64,000 nucleotides of DNA from Fusicatenibacter sp. (GCA_017887445.1 JAGHIA010000070.1:1-64000), one strand, 5' to 3'; positions 19,602 through 29,727 are shown, counted from the first letter of the stretch. Numbers and translations are program-made. Notes: generated by a model from the letters alone, not told the origin.

Positions 19602-19900
19602 AATTAATAGCTGTGAAGGAAACTCTGCAAGTGAAACCTGACAGGAAGCGGATGTCACCGACTGAGAGCATCTGCATGGGGGAAGCCTGCAATAGGGAAC
19701 ATTCCGGAGCTGGTCTGTTGAACACGGCGATGGCGCAACAATTCAGAACGTGCTTTCACCCAGTAGGCAGACCCGTGGATACGCGTTAAGTATAAAATGA
19801 GATGGCGTCAAAGGCGACGCAATGCGGGTGGTACCGCGGGAATCTTGAATCACTCCCGTCCCGGAGCAGAAATCAGAATTCTGTTCCGGGACTTTTTTGT
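19602..19900 (+). ncRNA. T-box leader upstream of aspS2-gatCAB
   Basis: T-box core TGGTACCGCG at 19829..19838, terminator at 19858..19898, aminoacyl-tRNA synthetase gene downstream. Confidence 0.93.
19858..19898 (+). terminator. T-box terminator
   Basis: GTCCCGGAGCAGAA..TTCTGTTCCGGGAC followed by TTTTTTG. Confidence 0.9.
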
Positions 19901-19995
19901 TTTCTGACAGCTGTTTGGCATATGGAATGTCTGCAGGCGTTATGTTTTCAGAAGGCAAAAATAGTTCCGGAACAGGGGAAAAGGAGAGAAAAACT

Positions 19996-21324
19996 ATGGA
20001 ATTTGTAACAGGTGTAACACAGCGTAGCGAATGGAGCATTGCCGATCTGACAGCGGCTGCGGAGCAGTCCGAGGGAAAGATCCGGGGCGCCGTCCACAAT
20101 ATCCGCAGCATGGGGGAGATTTCCTTCCTCATCCTCCGCAGATACGACGGACTGGTGCAGTGTGTCTGTGAAGAAAATAATTCCGGCGTATCTCTGAGAA
20201 CTCTGAAGGAAGGCGCAACGGTGGAAGCCGAGGGCATTGCCCGCCGGGAAAGCCGCGCGCCGGGCGGGACGGAGCTTCGTCTCACTGGTCTTCGTGTTCT
20301 CTCGGAACCGGTGGATCCCATGCCGCTTCCCATCAGCAAGTGGAAGATGCACACGTCTCTGGAGGCGTTGCTGAACAACCGTCCGATCTCCCTTCGCAAC
20401 CTGCGGGAGAGGGCAAAGTTCCGTATCCAGGAGACCATCACCCGTTCTTTTCGGGATTTCCTTTACAGCCAGAACTTTACGGAAATCCATACGCCGAAAA
20501 TCGGCGCCCGGGGCGCGGAGGGCGGCGCGAACATTTTCAAGCTGGATTATTTCCACCATCCGGCGGTGCTGGCCCAGAGCCCTCAGTTTTATAAACAGAT
20601 GATGGTCGGTGTGTTTGACCGGGTCTTTGAGACGGGACCGGTGTTCCGGGCGGAGAAGCACAACACCAAGCGCCATCTGAACGAATATACCAGCCTGGAC
20701 TTCGAGATGGGTTATATCGATGATTTTACGGAGATTATGGCCATGGAGACCGGATTCCTCCAGTACATGGTGGAGGAACTGAAGAAACGCTGTGAGAAAG
20801 AGCTGAGCATGCTGGAGGTCGTCCTTCCGGATACGGAAAAGATCCCCTGCGTACCCTTTGCCGAGGCGAAACGGCTGGTGTCTGAAACCTACGGCCGCCC
20901 CATCCGCAGTCCCTACGACCTGGAGCCGGAAGAAGAAGAGCTGATCGGCCGGTACTTCAAGGAAACCTGCGGCGCGGACTTCGTGTTCGTCACCCATTAT
21001 CCGTCGAAAAAACGTCCTTTCTACGCCATGGACGATCCGGCGGACCCGAAATATACCTTAAGCTTCGACCTGCTGTTCCGCGGCCTGGAGGTCACCACCG
21101 GAGGCCAGCGGATCCACGATTACCCGGCCCTTGCCAAAAAGATCCAGGACCGTGGAATGAGCGAGGAGGGGATGGAGCAGTACCTGAGCGCGTTCCGTCA
21201 CGGAATGCCGCCCCACGGCGGCCTGGGCATCGGCCTGGAGCGTCTGACCATGCAGCTGATCGGCGAGGACAACGTGCGGGAGACCACGCTGTTCCCCAGA
21301 GATATGAGCCGCCTGGAGCCCTGA
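19996..21324 (+). CDS. archaeal-type (likely non-discriminating) aspartyl-tRNA synthetase
   Basis: FRAEKHNTKRHLNEYTSLDFEMGYI, GGQRIHDY, GLGIGLERLTMQL; gatCAB immediately downstream. Confidence 0.88.
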   Translation: MEFVTGVTQRSEWSIADLTAAAEQSEGKIRGAVHNIRSMGEISFLILRRYDGLVQCVCEENNSGVSLRTLKEGATVEAEGIARRESRAPGGTELRLTGLRVLSEPVDPMPLPISKWKMHTSLEALLNNRPISLRNLRERAKFRIQETITRSFRDFLYSQNFTEIHTPKIGARGAEGGANIFKLDYFHHPAVLAQSPQFYKQMMVGVFDRVFETGPVFRAEKHNTKRHLNEYTSLDFEMGYIDDFTEIMAMETGFLQYMVEELKKRCEKELSMLEVVLPDTEKIPCVPFAEAKRLVSETYGRPIRSPYDLEPEEEELIGRYFKETCGADFVFVTHYPSKKRPFYAMDDPADPKYTLSFDLLFRGLEVTTGGQRIHDYPALAKKIQDRGMSEEGMEQYLSAFRHGMPPHGGLGIGLERLTMQLIGEDNVRETTLFPRDMSRLEP

Positions 21325-21398
21325 AGCGTGTCTGAAAATGTAACGCACATCTTACAGAAAACAATTTTCACACGCGCTCGAAAGAAAGGAGAACCATC

Positions 21399-21692
21399 AT
21401 GGCAGAAACGATCACTTTGGAAACCATCGATTACGTCAGCATCCTCGCCAAGCTGAAGCTGACACCGGAGGAAACGGAGCAGGCCCGCGGCGATATGCAG
21501 AAGCTGCTGGACTATGTGGAGAAACTCAATGAGCTGGATACAGACGGCGTGGAGCCCATGACCCACCTGTTCCCTTACGGCAATGTGTTCCGGGAGGACA
21601 CCGTCACCAACCAGGAAGCGCGGACAGAAATGCTCGCCAACGCCCCGAAGACCAAAGACGGCCAGTATCTGGTACCGAAGACCATTGAGTAG
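21399..21692 (+). CDS. gatC: Asp-tRNA(Asn)/Glu-tRNA(Gln) amidotransferase subunit C
   Basis: GatC length and ITLETIDYVSILAKLKLTPEE; operon context. Confidence 0.93.
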   Translation: MAETITLETIDYVSILAKLKLTPEETEQARGDMQKLLDYVEKLNELDTDGVEPMTHLFPYGNVFREDTVTNQEARTEMLANAPKTKDGQYLVPKTIE

Positions 21693-21705
21693 GAGGGAAG
21701 AGAAG

Positions 21706-23178
21706 ATGACACAGAAAACCATTGCAGCCACAGCCCTCTCCCGGGAAATCCGCGAGCATAAACGCTCCGTCCGCGAGACGGCGCTGGAGACGCTGAAAAA
21801 CATACAGACGCTGGATGTTTCCGTGGGCGCGTTCCTGACGGTACTGCCCGAGGAGGAACTGCTGGCAAAAGCGGACGCCATCCAGAAAAAAATCGACGAC
21901 GGCACGCTGACCGGCCCTCTGGCCGGCGTACCGGTGGCAGTGAAAGACAATATCTGTACAAAAAACCTGCGCACCACCTGCGCGTCAAAAATCCTTGAAA
22001 CCTTTGTTCCCCCCTACAGTGCCACGGCCGTGGAGCAGCTGGAGGCCGCGGGAGCGCTGATCGTGGGAAAGACCAACATGGATGAATTCGCCATGGGCAG
22101 CACCACGGAAACCTCCGCCTTTTTGCAGACCAGAAACCCCTGGAACCTGGAGCATGTGCCCGGCGGTTCCTCCGGCGGCTCCTGCGCGGCGGTGGCGGCG
22201 AAGGAAGTACCTCTGGCGCTGGGAAGTGATACCGGCGGTTCCATCCGCCAGCCGAGCGCTTTCTGCGGCGTGACAGGCATCAAGCCTACCTACGGCACCG
22301 TTTCCCGTTACGGCCTTATCGCCTACGCGTCCTCCCTGGACCAGATCGGCCCGGTAGCCCAAAACGTATCCGACTGCGCGGCCCTTCTGGAGGCCATCGC
22401 CGGTCACGACCCGAAGGACGCCACCTCCCTGCAGCGGCAGGACTGCCAGTTTAGCGCCGCCTGCGTACAGGACGTAAAAGGAATGAAAATCGGAATTCCA
22501 GAGGCCTACCTGCAGGAAGGCCTGGATGAGGACATCCGAGAAGCTATTCTGAAAGCTGCGGACACCTTCCGTGCCCTTGGCGCCCAGGTGGAAACTTTCC
22601 CGCTGCCCCTGACGGAGTACGCCATTCCCGCCTATTATCTGATCGCCTCCGCGGAGGCCAGTTCCAACCTGGCGCGGTTTGACGGCGTGAAATACGGCTA
22701 CCGCGCTCCAGAGGGAGAGGGACTTCACGAGATGTACAAACGAAGCCGCTCCCAGGGCTTCGGCCCGGAAGTAAAACGGCGGATCATGCTGGGAAGCTTC
22801 GTTCTCAGCGCCGGTTACTACGACGCCTACTATCTGAAAGCCCTGCGCACCAGAGCGCTGATCCGTGAAAGTTACACGAAAGCCTTCCGGACCTACGACC
22901 TGCTGCTGGCTCCCGCCTACCCCACCACCGCGCCGAAACTTGGCGTATCGCTGGAGGATCCGCTGAAAATGTATCTCGGCGATATTCATACCGTCTCCGT
23001 CAACCTGGCAGGACTTCCCGCCATCAGCGTTCCCTGCGGCTTCGACCGTCAGGGCCTGCCCATCGGCATGCAGCTGATCGGCGACGCCTTCGCGGAAAAG
23101 ACATTGATCCGCGCCGCTTACACTTTCGAGCAGGCGGCAGACGTTCTGGCGGCCGCGCCGGCAGGAAAGGAGGACTGA
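21706..23178 (+). CDS. gatA: Asp-tRNA(Asn)/Glu-tRNA(Gln) amidotransferase subunit A
   Basis: amidase signature GGSSGGSCAAVAAKEVPLALGSDTGGSIRQP. Confidence 0.97.
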   Translation: MTQKTIAATALSREIREHKRSVRETALETLKNIQTLDVSVGAFLTVLPEEELLAKADAIQKKIDDGTLTGPLAGVPVAVKDNICTKNLRTTCASKILETFVPPYSATAVEQLEAAGALIVGKTNMDEFAMGSTTETSAFLQTRNPWNLEHVPGGSSGGSCAAVAAKEVPLALGSDTGGSIRQPSAFCGVTGIKPTYGTVSRYGLIAYASSLDQIGPVAQNVSDCAALLEAIAGHDPKDATSLQRQDCQFSAACVQDVKGMKIGIPEAYLQEGLDEDIREAILKAADTFRALGAQVETFPLPLTEYAIPAYYLIASAEASSNLARFDGVKYGYRAPEGEGLHEMYKRSRSQGFGPEVKRRIMLGSFVLSAGYYDAYYLKALRTRALIRESYTKAFRTYDLLLAPAYPTTAPKLGVSLEDPLKMYLGDIHTVSVNLAGLPAISVPCGFDRQGLPIGMQLIGDAFAEKTLIRAAYTFEQAADVLAAAPAGKED

Positions 23179-23179
23179 C

Positions 23180-24628
23180 ATGAGAAAACAGTATGAGACC
23201 ATCATCGGACTGGAAGTCCATGTGGAGCTGGCCACAAAAACAAAAATCTTCTGCGGCTGCCCCACAGCCTTTGGCGGCGCCCCCAACACCCACACCTGCC
23301 CGGTATGCACCGGAATGCCGGGAGCGCTTCCCGTGCTGAACCGCCAGGTGGTGGAATTTGCCCTGGCCGTAGGCCTGGCCGCCCACTGCGGCATTCACCA
23401 GTACTGCCGCTTTGACCGGAAAAACTACTTTTACCCGGATAACCCGCAGAACTACCAGATTTCCCAGCTGTATCTGCCCATCTGCCACGACGGCTATGTG
23501 GAGATTGACACCGGCAGCGGCCCGAAAAAAATCCGCATCCACGAGATCCACATGGAGGAGGACGCGGGAAAACTGATCCACGACGAGTGGGAGGACAGTT
23601 CCCTGGTGGACTACAACCGGAGCGGCGTACCGCTGCTGGAGATTGTTTCCGAGCCGGATATGCGCTCTGCCGACGAGGTGGTCGCCTACCTGGAAAAGCT
23701 GCGGAAAATGATCCAGTACCTGGGCGCTTCCGACTGTAAGCTTCAGGAAGGCTCCATGCGCGCCGACGTGAACCTGTCCATCCGCGAAGCCGGCCAGACG
23801 GAATTTGGCACCCGTACCGAGATGAAGAACCTGAACTCTTTCAAGGCCATCCGCCGCGCCATCGAGAACGAGCAGGAGCGGCAGGCAGAGCTTCTGGAAG
23901 CCGGAAAGCCGGTGATCCAGGAGACACGCCGCTGGGACGACAACAAGGAAGCCTCCCGGGCCATGCGTTCCAAGGAGGACGCCAAAGACTACCGGTATTT
24001 CCCGGACCCGGACCTTCCGCCGGTACTCATCGCCGACGAATGGATTCAGAAGGTGAAAGACCGGATGCCCGAATTCCAGGAGGAAAAAGCGGCGCGTTAC
24101 GTCCGGGATTATCAGCTTTCTCCTTACGACGCGGGCCTTCTGACGGAATCCCGCACCATCGCCCGCATTTTTGAGGAGACCGCAGCCTTAAGCGGCAAGC
24201 CGAAAAAAGCCGCCAACTGGCTCACCGGCGAGACGCTGCGCCTGCTGCGGGAGAAAAATATGGAGCCTGAGGCGCTGGACTTCTCCCCGGCCCATTTGGC
24301 GGCGCTGATCGATCTGGCGGACAGCGGAACCGTCAACAACCAGGTGGCAAAAAAAGTGTTCGAAAAGATTTTTGAGGACGATGTGGAGCCGGAAGCCTAT
24401 GTGGAAGCCCACGGCCTGAAGTCTGTCAGCGACACCGGCGCGCTGGAGGACGCCGCGCGGAAAGTGCTGGAGGCCAACGCTGACGCGGCAGAGCAGTACC
24501 GCCAGGGCAAGGAAAAGATCCTCGGCTTCCTGATCGGTCAGCTGATGCGGGAGACAAAGGGCCAGGCAGATCCCGCCCTCGCCGGCGAGATCCTGAAAAA
24601 ACTTATAACCCTTCCTCCTGCTGAATAG
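23180..24628 (+). CDS. gatB: Asp-tRNA(Asn)/Glu-tRNA(Gln) amidotransferase subunit B
   Basis: YETIIGLEVHVELATKTKIFCGC, DYNRSGVPLLEIVSEPD. Confidence 0.97.
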   Translation: MRKQYETIIGLEVHVELATKTKIFCGCPTAFGGAPNTHTCPVCTGMPGALPVLNRQVVEFALAVGLAAHCGIHQYCRFDRKNYFYPDNPQNYQISQLYLPICHDGYVEIDTGSGPKKIRIHEIHMEEDAGKLIHDEWEDSSLVDYNRSGVPLLEIVSEPDMRSADEVVAYLEKLRKMIQYLGASDCKLQEGSMRADVNLSIREAGQTEFGTRTEMKNLNSFKAIRRAIENEQERQAELLEAGKPVIQETRRWDDNKEASRAMRSKEDAKDYRYFPDPDLPPVLIADEWIQKVKDRMPEFQEEKAARYVRDYQLSPYDAGLLTESRTIARIFEETAALSGKPKKAANWLTGETLRLLREKNMEPEALDFSPAHLAALIDLADSGTVNNQVAKKVFEKIFEDDVEPEAYVEAHGLKSVSDTGALEDAARKVLEANADAAEQYRQGKEKILGFLIGQLMRETKGQADPALAGEILKKLITLPPAE

Positions 24629-24776
24629 TCCGTTACGATGCGTTCCAGCGGTCTGCGTCTTTCCTGCACAGCAGAACAGCAGACCTGGCTGAATGTTACA
24701 AAACTCCTGTAAGTCTATGTATATTTTTTCTTCCAATGGAAATCCTATGGAAGAGAAGGGTAGCAGTTACGCTGAA

Positions 24777-24804
24777 GTTGCTGTAAACGACTGTGAACAG
24801 CAAC
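24777..24804. repeat. hairpin GTTGCTGT-AAACGACTGTGA-ACAGCAAC
   Basis: perfect 8-bp stem; near-identical loop at 46799..46826. Confidence 0.8.
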
Positions 24805-24839
24805 ACGCTGGACTGTTACAGAAAAGGAGGTACTGACTT

Positions 24840-25049
24840 ATGAGAGGACTGGATTATACAGCGCTTGCCATTGTGATCATCGGCGCTGTCAACTGGGGAC
24901 TGATCGGCTTTTTCCGCTTTGATCTGGTAGCGTTCATCTTCGGAAACATGAGCTGGATCAGCCGGATCGTATACGCGCTTGTAGGGATCTGCGGCCTTTA
25001 TCTGCTTACATTTTTCGGCCGTATCTCAGACCGTTCCGTCAACAGCTGA
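24840..25049 (+). CDS. DUF378 family small membrane protein
   Basis: DYTALAIVIIGAVNWGLIGFFRFDLVAFIFG. Confidence 0.8.
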   Translation: MRGLDYTALAIVIIGAVNWGLIGFFRFDLVAFIFGNMSWISRIVYALVGICGLYLLTFFGRISDRSVNS

Positions 25050-25056
25050 AAGAGAT

Positions 25057-25135
25057 AAAACCCGGACGGCAAACCGAAACGCTACAGCCTGCAGATGCGG
25101 GCCGCGGTTTTTCGGTTTGCCGTCCGGGTTTTTAT
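25057..25135. terminator. bidirectional terminator
   Basis: perfect 22-bp stem AAACCCGGACGGCAAACCGAAA/TTTCGGTTTGCCGTCCGGGTTT plus T-tract. Confidence 0.85.
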
Positions 25136-25175
25136 AGAAAGATGTCAGTTTTTGACCTTGATATCATAAACGGCT

Positions 25176-25799
25176 TTAAGAGTTTTTCATTACAATACTG
25201 GATACTCCATCCGCCACATGCTCGCAGGAGTCGGCGCATTTTTCCAGATAATCGTAAATCTCACGCCAGGCGATGATCTGCAGAGGATCCTTGCACTCCT
25301 CATGGAGACGGTACATATTGTTGATGAACATCTGGTCCGCTTCCTCCTCCAGGGAATTAATGCGGATCACGATCTCCTTCAGCACCTTGGAGTGACGGAA
25401 GTCTGCCAGCTCACGGAGAAGATTGCAGGTCTCGTTGCAGCAGCGGATCACAACCTCCAGAAGCTCCAGGACTTCCGGACGGATCTCGCGGATATGATTG
25501 ATATAGATACGCAGCATCACGTCCTCGATCTTGTCGGTGATCGTATCGATGTGCTGGCTGAGCATCAGGATATCCTCCCGGTCGATGGGGGTGATAAAGG
25601 CTTTCGCCAGATGATCGGTGAGAACGTGTTTCTTTTCGTCCGCCTGGTGTTCGATCTTATGGATCTCCTGGATCTTTCCGGCGATCTGCTCCGGCTGGAA
25701 ATCCTCCAGGGTTTTCTTCAGAAGCTCCGCCGCCCGGCAGGCATCCTCCGCGCATGCGATAAAATTATCAAAATAAAAAGTATCCTGTTTCTTAGACAT
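25176..25799 (-). CDS. DUF47 family (PhoU-like) protein
   Basis: 207-aa helical protein beside a PiT transporter; typical DUF47 layout. Confidence 0.85.
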   Translation of the reverse strand: MSKKQDTFYFDNFIACAEDACRAAELLKKTLEDFQPEQIAGKIQEIHKIEHQADEKKHVLTDHLAKAFITPIDREDILMLSQHIDTITDKIEDVMLRIYINHIREIRPEVLELLEVVIRCCNETCNLLRELADFRHSKVLKEIVIRINSLEEEADQMFINNMYRLHEECKDPLQIIAWREIYDYLEKCADSCEHVADGVSSIVMKNS

Positions 25800-25832
25800 C
25801 TTCTTTTCTCCTTTTCACTCAGAATAAAATAT

Positions 25833-25860
25833 GTAACCGTTCAGCTGGCTGAACAATTAC
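25833..25860. repeat. palindromic intergenic repeat GTAACCGTTCAGC-TG-GCTGAACAATTAC
   Basis: same family as 1750..1778, between the PiT and DUF47 genes. Confidence 0.75.
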
Positions 25861-25889
25861 GAAATATAACGATTCAGACAACGGAACGT

Positions 25890-26942
25890 TTAAAACAAGA
25901 TCATAAACACCTTAGCCATTACAAAACTGATCAGACCGCATCCCGGGAACGTAAAAATCCAGGTGAGCATCATATCCTTTACCACTCCGAAATTGATCGC
26001 GGACAACCGTCTCACCGCGCCCACACCCATGATTGCGCTGGTCTTTGTGTGGGTCGTGGACACCGGGATACCGAACAGGCTGGACAGCAGAAGACAAAAA
26101 GCTCCGGCCAGGTCCGCGGAAAATCCCTGGTAACGTTCCAGCTTTACCATATCCATGCCCACGGATTTGATGATCTTTTCGCCTCCAACGCTTGTCCCAA
26201 GCGCCATGACGATACTGCACAGCAGCATCAGCCACACAGGGATCTCCACGCCGGCCACACCGTTCTGGCCATTGGCAAAGGCAAGTCCCAGAAACAGAAC
26301 GCCGATGAATTTCTGGCCGTCCTGAGCGCCGTGCATAAAGCTCATGGCCGCGGCGCCTACAATCTGCGCGCCGGCGAAAAAGCCGTTGGTCTTTCCCCGG
26401 TCCATATGCTGGCACAGCAGCGTAATGCCTTTGCAGATGACCCAGCCGCTGGCAAATCCCAGCAGCAGACTGAGCACCAGTCCGTAAAGGACTTTGACCC
26501 ACTCGTCAAAATTAATGCCGCCGATTCCCTGCTGGATGGCGATGGCCGCTCCCGACAGGCCGGCGATAAGACTGTGGCTTTCGCTGGTAGGAATGCCGAA
26601 AAAAGACGCCGTCACACTGTAGACGACGATAGACAGCAAAGAGGCGCACAGAGCGATCAGCGCGGCCCGGGAATCATCTCCGAAATCCACCATGTTGCTG
26701 ATGGTAGACGCCACGGAGCTGTTGATCTGTGTCATGACAAACACCCCGAGAAAGTTAAATGCTGCGCTCATCCAGATCGCAGTGCGGACATTGAGGCAGC
26801 GGGTCGTCACACAGGTGGCGATGGCATTGGGCGCGTCCGTCCACCCGTTGACAAAAATGACCCCGAGCGTCAGGAGAATGGTGATCGCCAGCACCGGACT
26901 GGAGATCATCGCCTGCCAGAAGTACGAAAAAGAAATATCCAT
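25890..26942 (-). CDS. inorganic phosphate transporter, PiT family
   Basis: NGWTDAPNAIATCVTTR and GIPVSTTHTKTSAIMGVG signatures. Confidence 0.93.
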   Translation of the reverse strand: MDISFSYFWQAMISSPVLAITILLTLGVIFVNGWTDAPNAIATCVTTRCLNVRTAIWMSAAFNFLGVFVMTQINSSVASTISNMVDFGDDSRAALIALCASLLSIVVYSVTASFFGIPTSESHSLIAGLSGAAIAIQQGIGGINFDEWVKVLYGLVLSLLLGFASGWVICKGITLLCQHMDRGKTNGFFAGAQIVGAAAMSFMHGAQDGQKFIGVLFLGLAFANGQNGVAGVEIPVWLMLLCSIVMALGTSVGGEKIIKSVGMDMVKLERYQGFSADLAGAFCLLLSSLFGIPVSTTHTKTSAIMGVGAVRRLSAINFGVVKDMMLTWIFTFPGCGLISFVMAKVFMILF

Positions 26943-27165
26943 GTAAGGCTCCTTTTGGCAACAGCAAAGTGGGGCGTGCAGAATGCAGGAATGAATGTGC
27001 AGACACGCTCTGGCTGAACTGTTGCTGCTTTTGTTCTTTTCTGTAGTTACCGTCTGAGTCCGTTTCGCCCTTTGGCAAACGGACTCAGACTATTTAAAAA
27101 TATCATTCTGCTATTTTTTTGTCAATACTATTCATCCTCTCATTTTACATTTTCTTTACTTTTTT

Positions 27166-29226
27166 TTAACATTCCAAAAGCCGTACGGCAGCGTTGAACA
27201 GAACGCACACAATCACGCCCATCCCTGTGGGCAGGGCGATTCCCAGAAGCGTCCACCGCCAGCTGCCGGTCTCTTTGCGGATGGTGGCGCAGGTCGTACC
27301 GCAGGGCCAGTGCATCAGGAAAAACAGGATAGCGCTGACCGCCGTCGTCCATGTCCAGCCGTTGTTCGTCAGGATCCGGAAGACCATGGCGCCATCCCCC
27401 AGCTGCTGCAGATTCCCCTGGGCCAGGTACATCATCAGCATCAGAGGAAGTACGATCTCGTTGGCGGTCATCCCCAGCAGAAACGCCGTCAGGATCACCC
27501 CGTCCAGGCCCATCAGACGGCCCAGCGGATCCAGAAATGACGTACAGTAGGAAAACACTGCCATACCGTGTACGTTTACGTTTGCCATCAGCCAGATCAC
27601 AAGGCCGGAGGGCGCGGCGATCACTGCCGCCCGCCGCAGAACGAACAGCGTCCGGTCGAACACCGAGCGGACGATCACCTTCCCCACCTGCGGCCTGCGG
27701 TAGGGCGGCAGTTCCAGCGTAAAGGCCGACGGCAGGCCTTTGAGCACTGTCCGGGACAGGAGCCAGGAAGCCAGCAGCGTCATAAGAATCCCAAGAAGGA
27801 TCACCGCGGACAATACCAGCGCCGGCAGAAAGCTCCCGGCAGCTCCCGAAGCGCCGCCGGCCAGGAACAAGGCGATCAGCATCAGCATGGCGGGGAACCT
27901 TCCGTTGCAGGGGACCAGGCTGTTGGTGAGGATCGCGATCATCCGCTCCCGCGGAGAGTCGATGATCCGGCAGCCGGTGACCGCCGCCGCGTTGCAGCCG
28001 AATCCCATGCACATGGTCAGCGCCTGCTTTCCGCAGGCACGGCAGCGGCAAAAGCAGCAGTCCAGGTTAAAGGCCACTCTCGGCAGATAGCCGGAATCCT
28101 CCAGAAGCGTAAACAACGGAAAGAAGATCGCCATGGGCGGCAGCATCACAGACACCACCCAGGCCAGCGTCCGGTAGACGCCAAAAACCAGCGGCTCGCG
28201 AATCCACCAGGGAACGCCCATCCACTGCGTCAGCCGCGCCAGTACGTCCTCCAGTCGGAAGAACAGGTCAAAGAGCAGAGCAGAGGGATAATTTGCCCCG
28301 CAAACCGTGATCCAGAACACCAGAAGCAGCAGCAGAAACATAATGGGAAATCCCGTGCGCCGGCTGGTAAACAGCCGGTCCAGCCGGCGGTCCCTCCGGG
28401 CATACTGGCTGTTCTCATAGCGCACCGTTCTGGCACAGAGCTCCTCCGAACGGCGGACAAACGCGCCGGCCACTTCGTCCTGAAACGTTTCCTGGGCAAG
28501 GCCTTTCTCTGCCAGAACCGCCTGTTTTTCCGCCAGCTGTTGTTTTAATGCTTCCGGCAGGGGAAATCCCCGGCTTGCCATGGCCGACTCCAGGCTTTCG
28601 TCTCCTGCCAGCAGCCGCAGGGCGGCAAAGCGGCTGTCAACGGTTTCTTTGCACCAATCCCTGACCGGCGCTTCCAGCGCAGAGACCTGGCGCTCCACAG
28701 GTTCGGGATAGCGGATAGGCGGATTCCCGCCGTCTTTCTGTTCCAGAATCCGGACGGCCTCAAACACCTGCTCCAGTCCCTCCTTGCTGCGGGCAGCCAT
28801 TCCGATCACCGGGATCCCCAGTTCCCGGGAAAGTCCCTCCAGATCGATATGGATCTTTTTCTTTCTGGCCTCGTCCAGAAGATTGACGGCCAGGATCACC
28901 CGGGGCGTCGTCTCCAGAATCTGGAGCGCCAGGATCAGATTCCGCTCCATGCAGGTGGCGTCACAGACCACCAGCACCGCGTCCGGATGCTCAAAGCAGA
29001 TAAAATCCCTGGCGATCTCTTCCTCTTCCGAGTGGGAGAGCAGGGAGTAGCATCCGGGCAGATCCACCAGCCGGTAAACCGTTTTGTCTCTGCGGCAGCT
29101 GCCCTGAGCGCTTTCCACGGTTTTTCCCGGCCAGTTTCCCGTGTGCTGGTTCTTTCCGGTCAGCGCGTTGAACACCGTACTTTTTCCCACATTGGGGTTT
29201 CCCGCCAGCGCGATTACTTTTTCCAT
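27166..29226 (-). CDS. feoB: ferrous iron transport protein B
   Basis: GNPNVGKSTVFNALTGKNQHTGNWPGKTVE, LPGCYSLLSHSEEE, GFGCNAAAVTGCRII. Confidence 0.96.
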   Translation of the reverse strand: MEKVIALAGNPNVGKSTVFNALTGKNQHTGNWPGKTVESAQGSCRRDKTVYRLVDLPGCYSLLSHSEEEEIARDFICFEHPDAVLVVCDATCMERNLILALQILETTPRVILAVNLLDEARKKKIHIDLEGLSRELGIPVIGMAARSKEGLEQVFEAVRILEQKDGGNPPIRYPEPVERQVSALEAPVRDWCKETVDSRFAALRLLAGDESLESAMASRGFPLPEALKQQLAEKQAVLAEKGLAQETFQDEVAGAFVRRSEELCARTVRYENSQYARRDRRLDRLFTSRRTGFPIMFLLLLLVFWITVCGANYPSALLFDLFFRLEDVLARLTQWMGVPWWIREPLVFGVYRTLAWVVSVMLPPMAIFFPLFTLLEDSGYLPRVAFNLDCCFCRCRACGKQALTMCMGFGCNAAAVTGCRIIDSPRERMIAILTNSLVPCNGRFPAMLMLIALFLAGGASGAAGSFLPALVLSAVILLGILMTLLASWLLSRTVLKGLPSAFTLELPPYRRPQVGKVIVRSVFDRTLFVLRRAAVIAAPSGLVIWLMANVNVHGMAVFSYCTSFLDPLGRLMGLDGVILTAFLLGMTANEIVLPLMLMMYLAQGNLQQLGDGAMVFRILTNNGWTWTTAVSAILFFLMHWPCGTTCATIRKETGSWRWTLLGIALPTGMGVIVCVLFNAAVRLLEC

Positions 29227-29561
29227 CTGCCCGTCCCCTTTCTTTTTCGGGAAGCTTCCGCCGCCTGCACCGCTTTTTCCGCCTCCGGCGCCGCCTGCCC
29301 GGTTTCTTTTCTTCTTACCGCCGCCTGCCCGCTTCCGCATGGTTCCACCGTCACCTGCCCGGCGTCCTCCCTGCGCAGAGCCACGACCGTTTTCCGCACC
29401 AGATAGGCGCACGGGTCCCCCAGCGGGCTTTTTCCCAGACATTTCACACAGGTTCCCGGTACAAACCCAAGATCCTGCAGCCGTCTGCGCATGGACGCCG
29501 CTTCTTTGTAGCCTGTCACGATCCCGGTCTGCCCGGGACATAATTCTGCCAGATTGCTCAT
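29214..29561 (-). CDS. feoA: FeoA family protein with Ala/Lys-rich C-terminal extension
   Basis: LAELCPGQTGIVTGYKEAASMRRRLQDLGFVPGT; overlaps the feoB start. Confidence 0.88.
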   Translation of the reverse strand: MSNLAELCPGQTGIVTGYKEAASMRRRLQDLGFVPGTCVKCLGKSPLGDPCAYLVRKTVVALRREDAGQVTVEPCGSGQAAVRRKETGQAAPEAEKAVQAAEASRKRKGTGRWKK

Positions 29562-29727
29562 AGGATACTCCTTTCTAATAATATGAATATGCCGGCGGGC
29601 CCAAAAAGGTCAGCAGATAGGCTCAGCCGGCTACGCAGACTGATTTCAGGGCAGATTGCAGGAATGAATTTCCAAACACCCTCTGGCAATGTTACTTTCC
29701 CGGAATATTTTAATAAAGAACACCAAT

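Noticed and set aside
18320-19658. Multiple overlapping ORFs in all frames (18320..18787, 18605..18934, 18937..19374, 19113..19658)
   Set aside because: They arise because the GC-rich hairpin elements lack stops; same-frame pairs are complements of each other, with no RBS or domain support.
27051-27090. Inverted repeat TGAGTCCGTTT..AAACGGACTCA as a novel element
   Set aside because: Located after feoB on the minus strand and best explained as a terminator, although its T-tract is weak.
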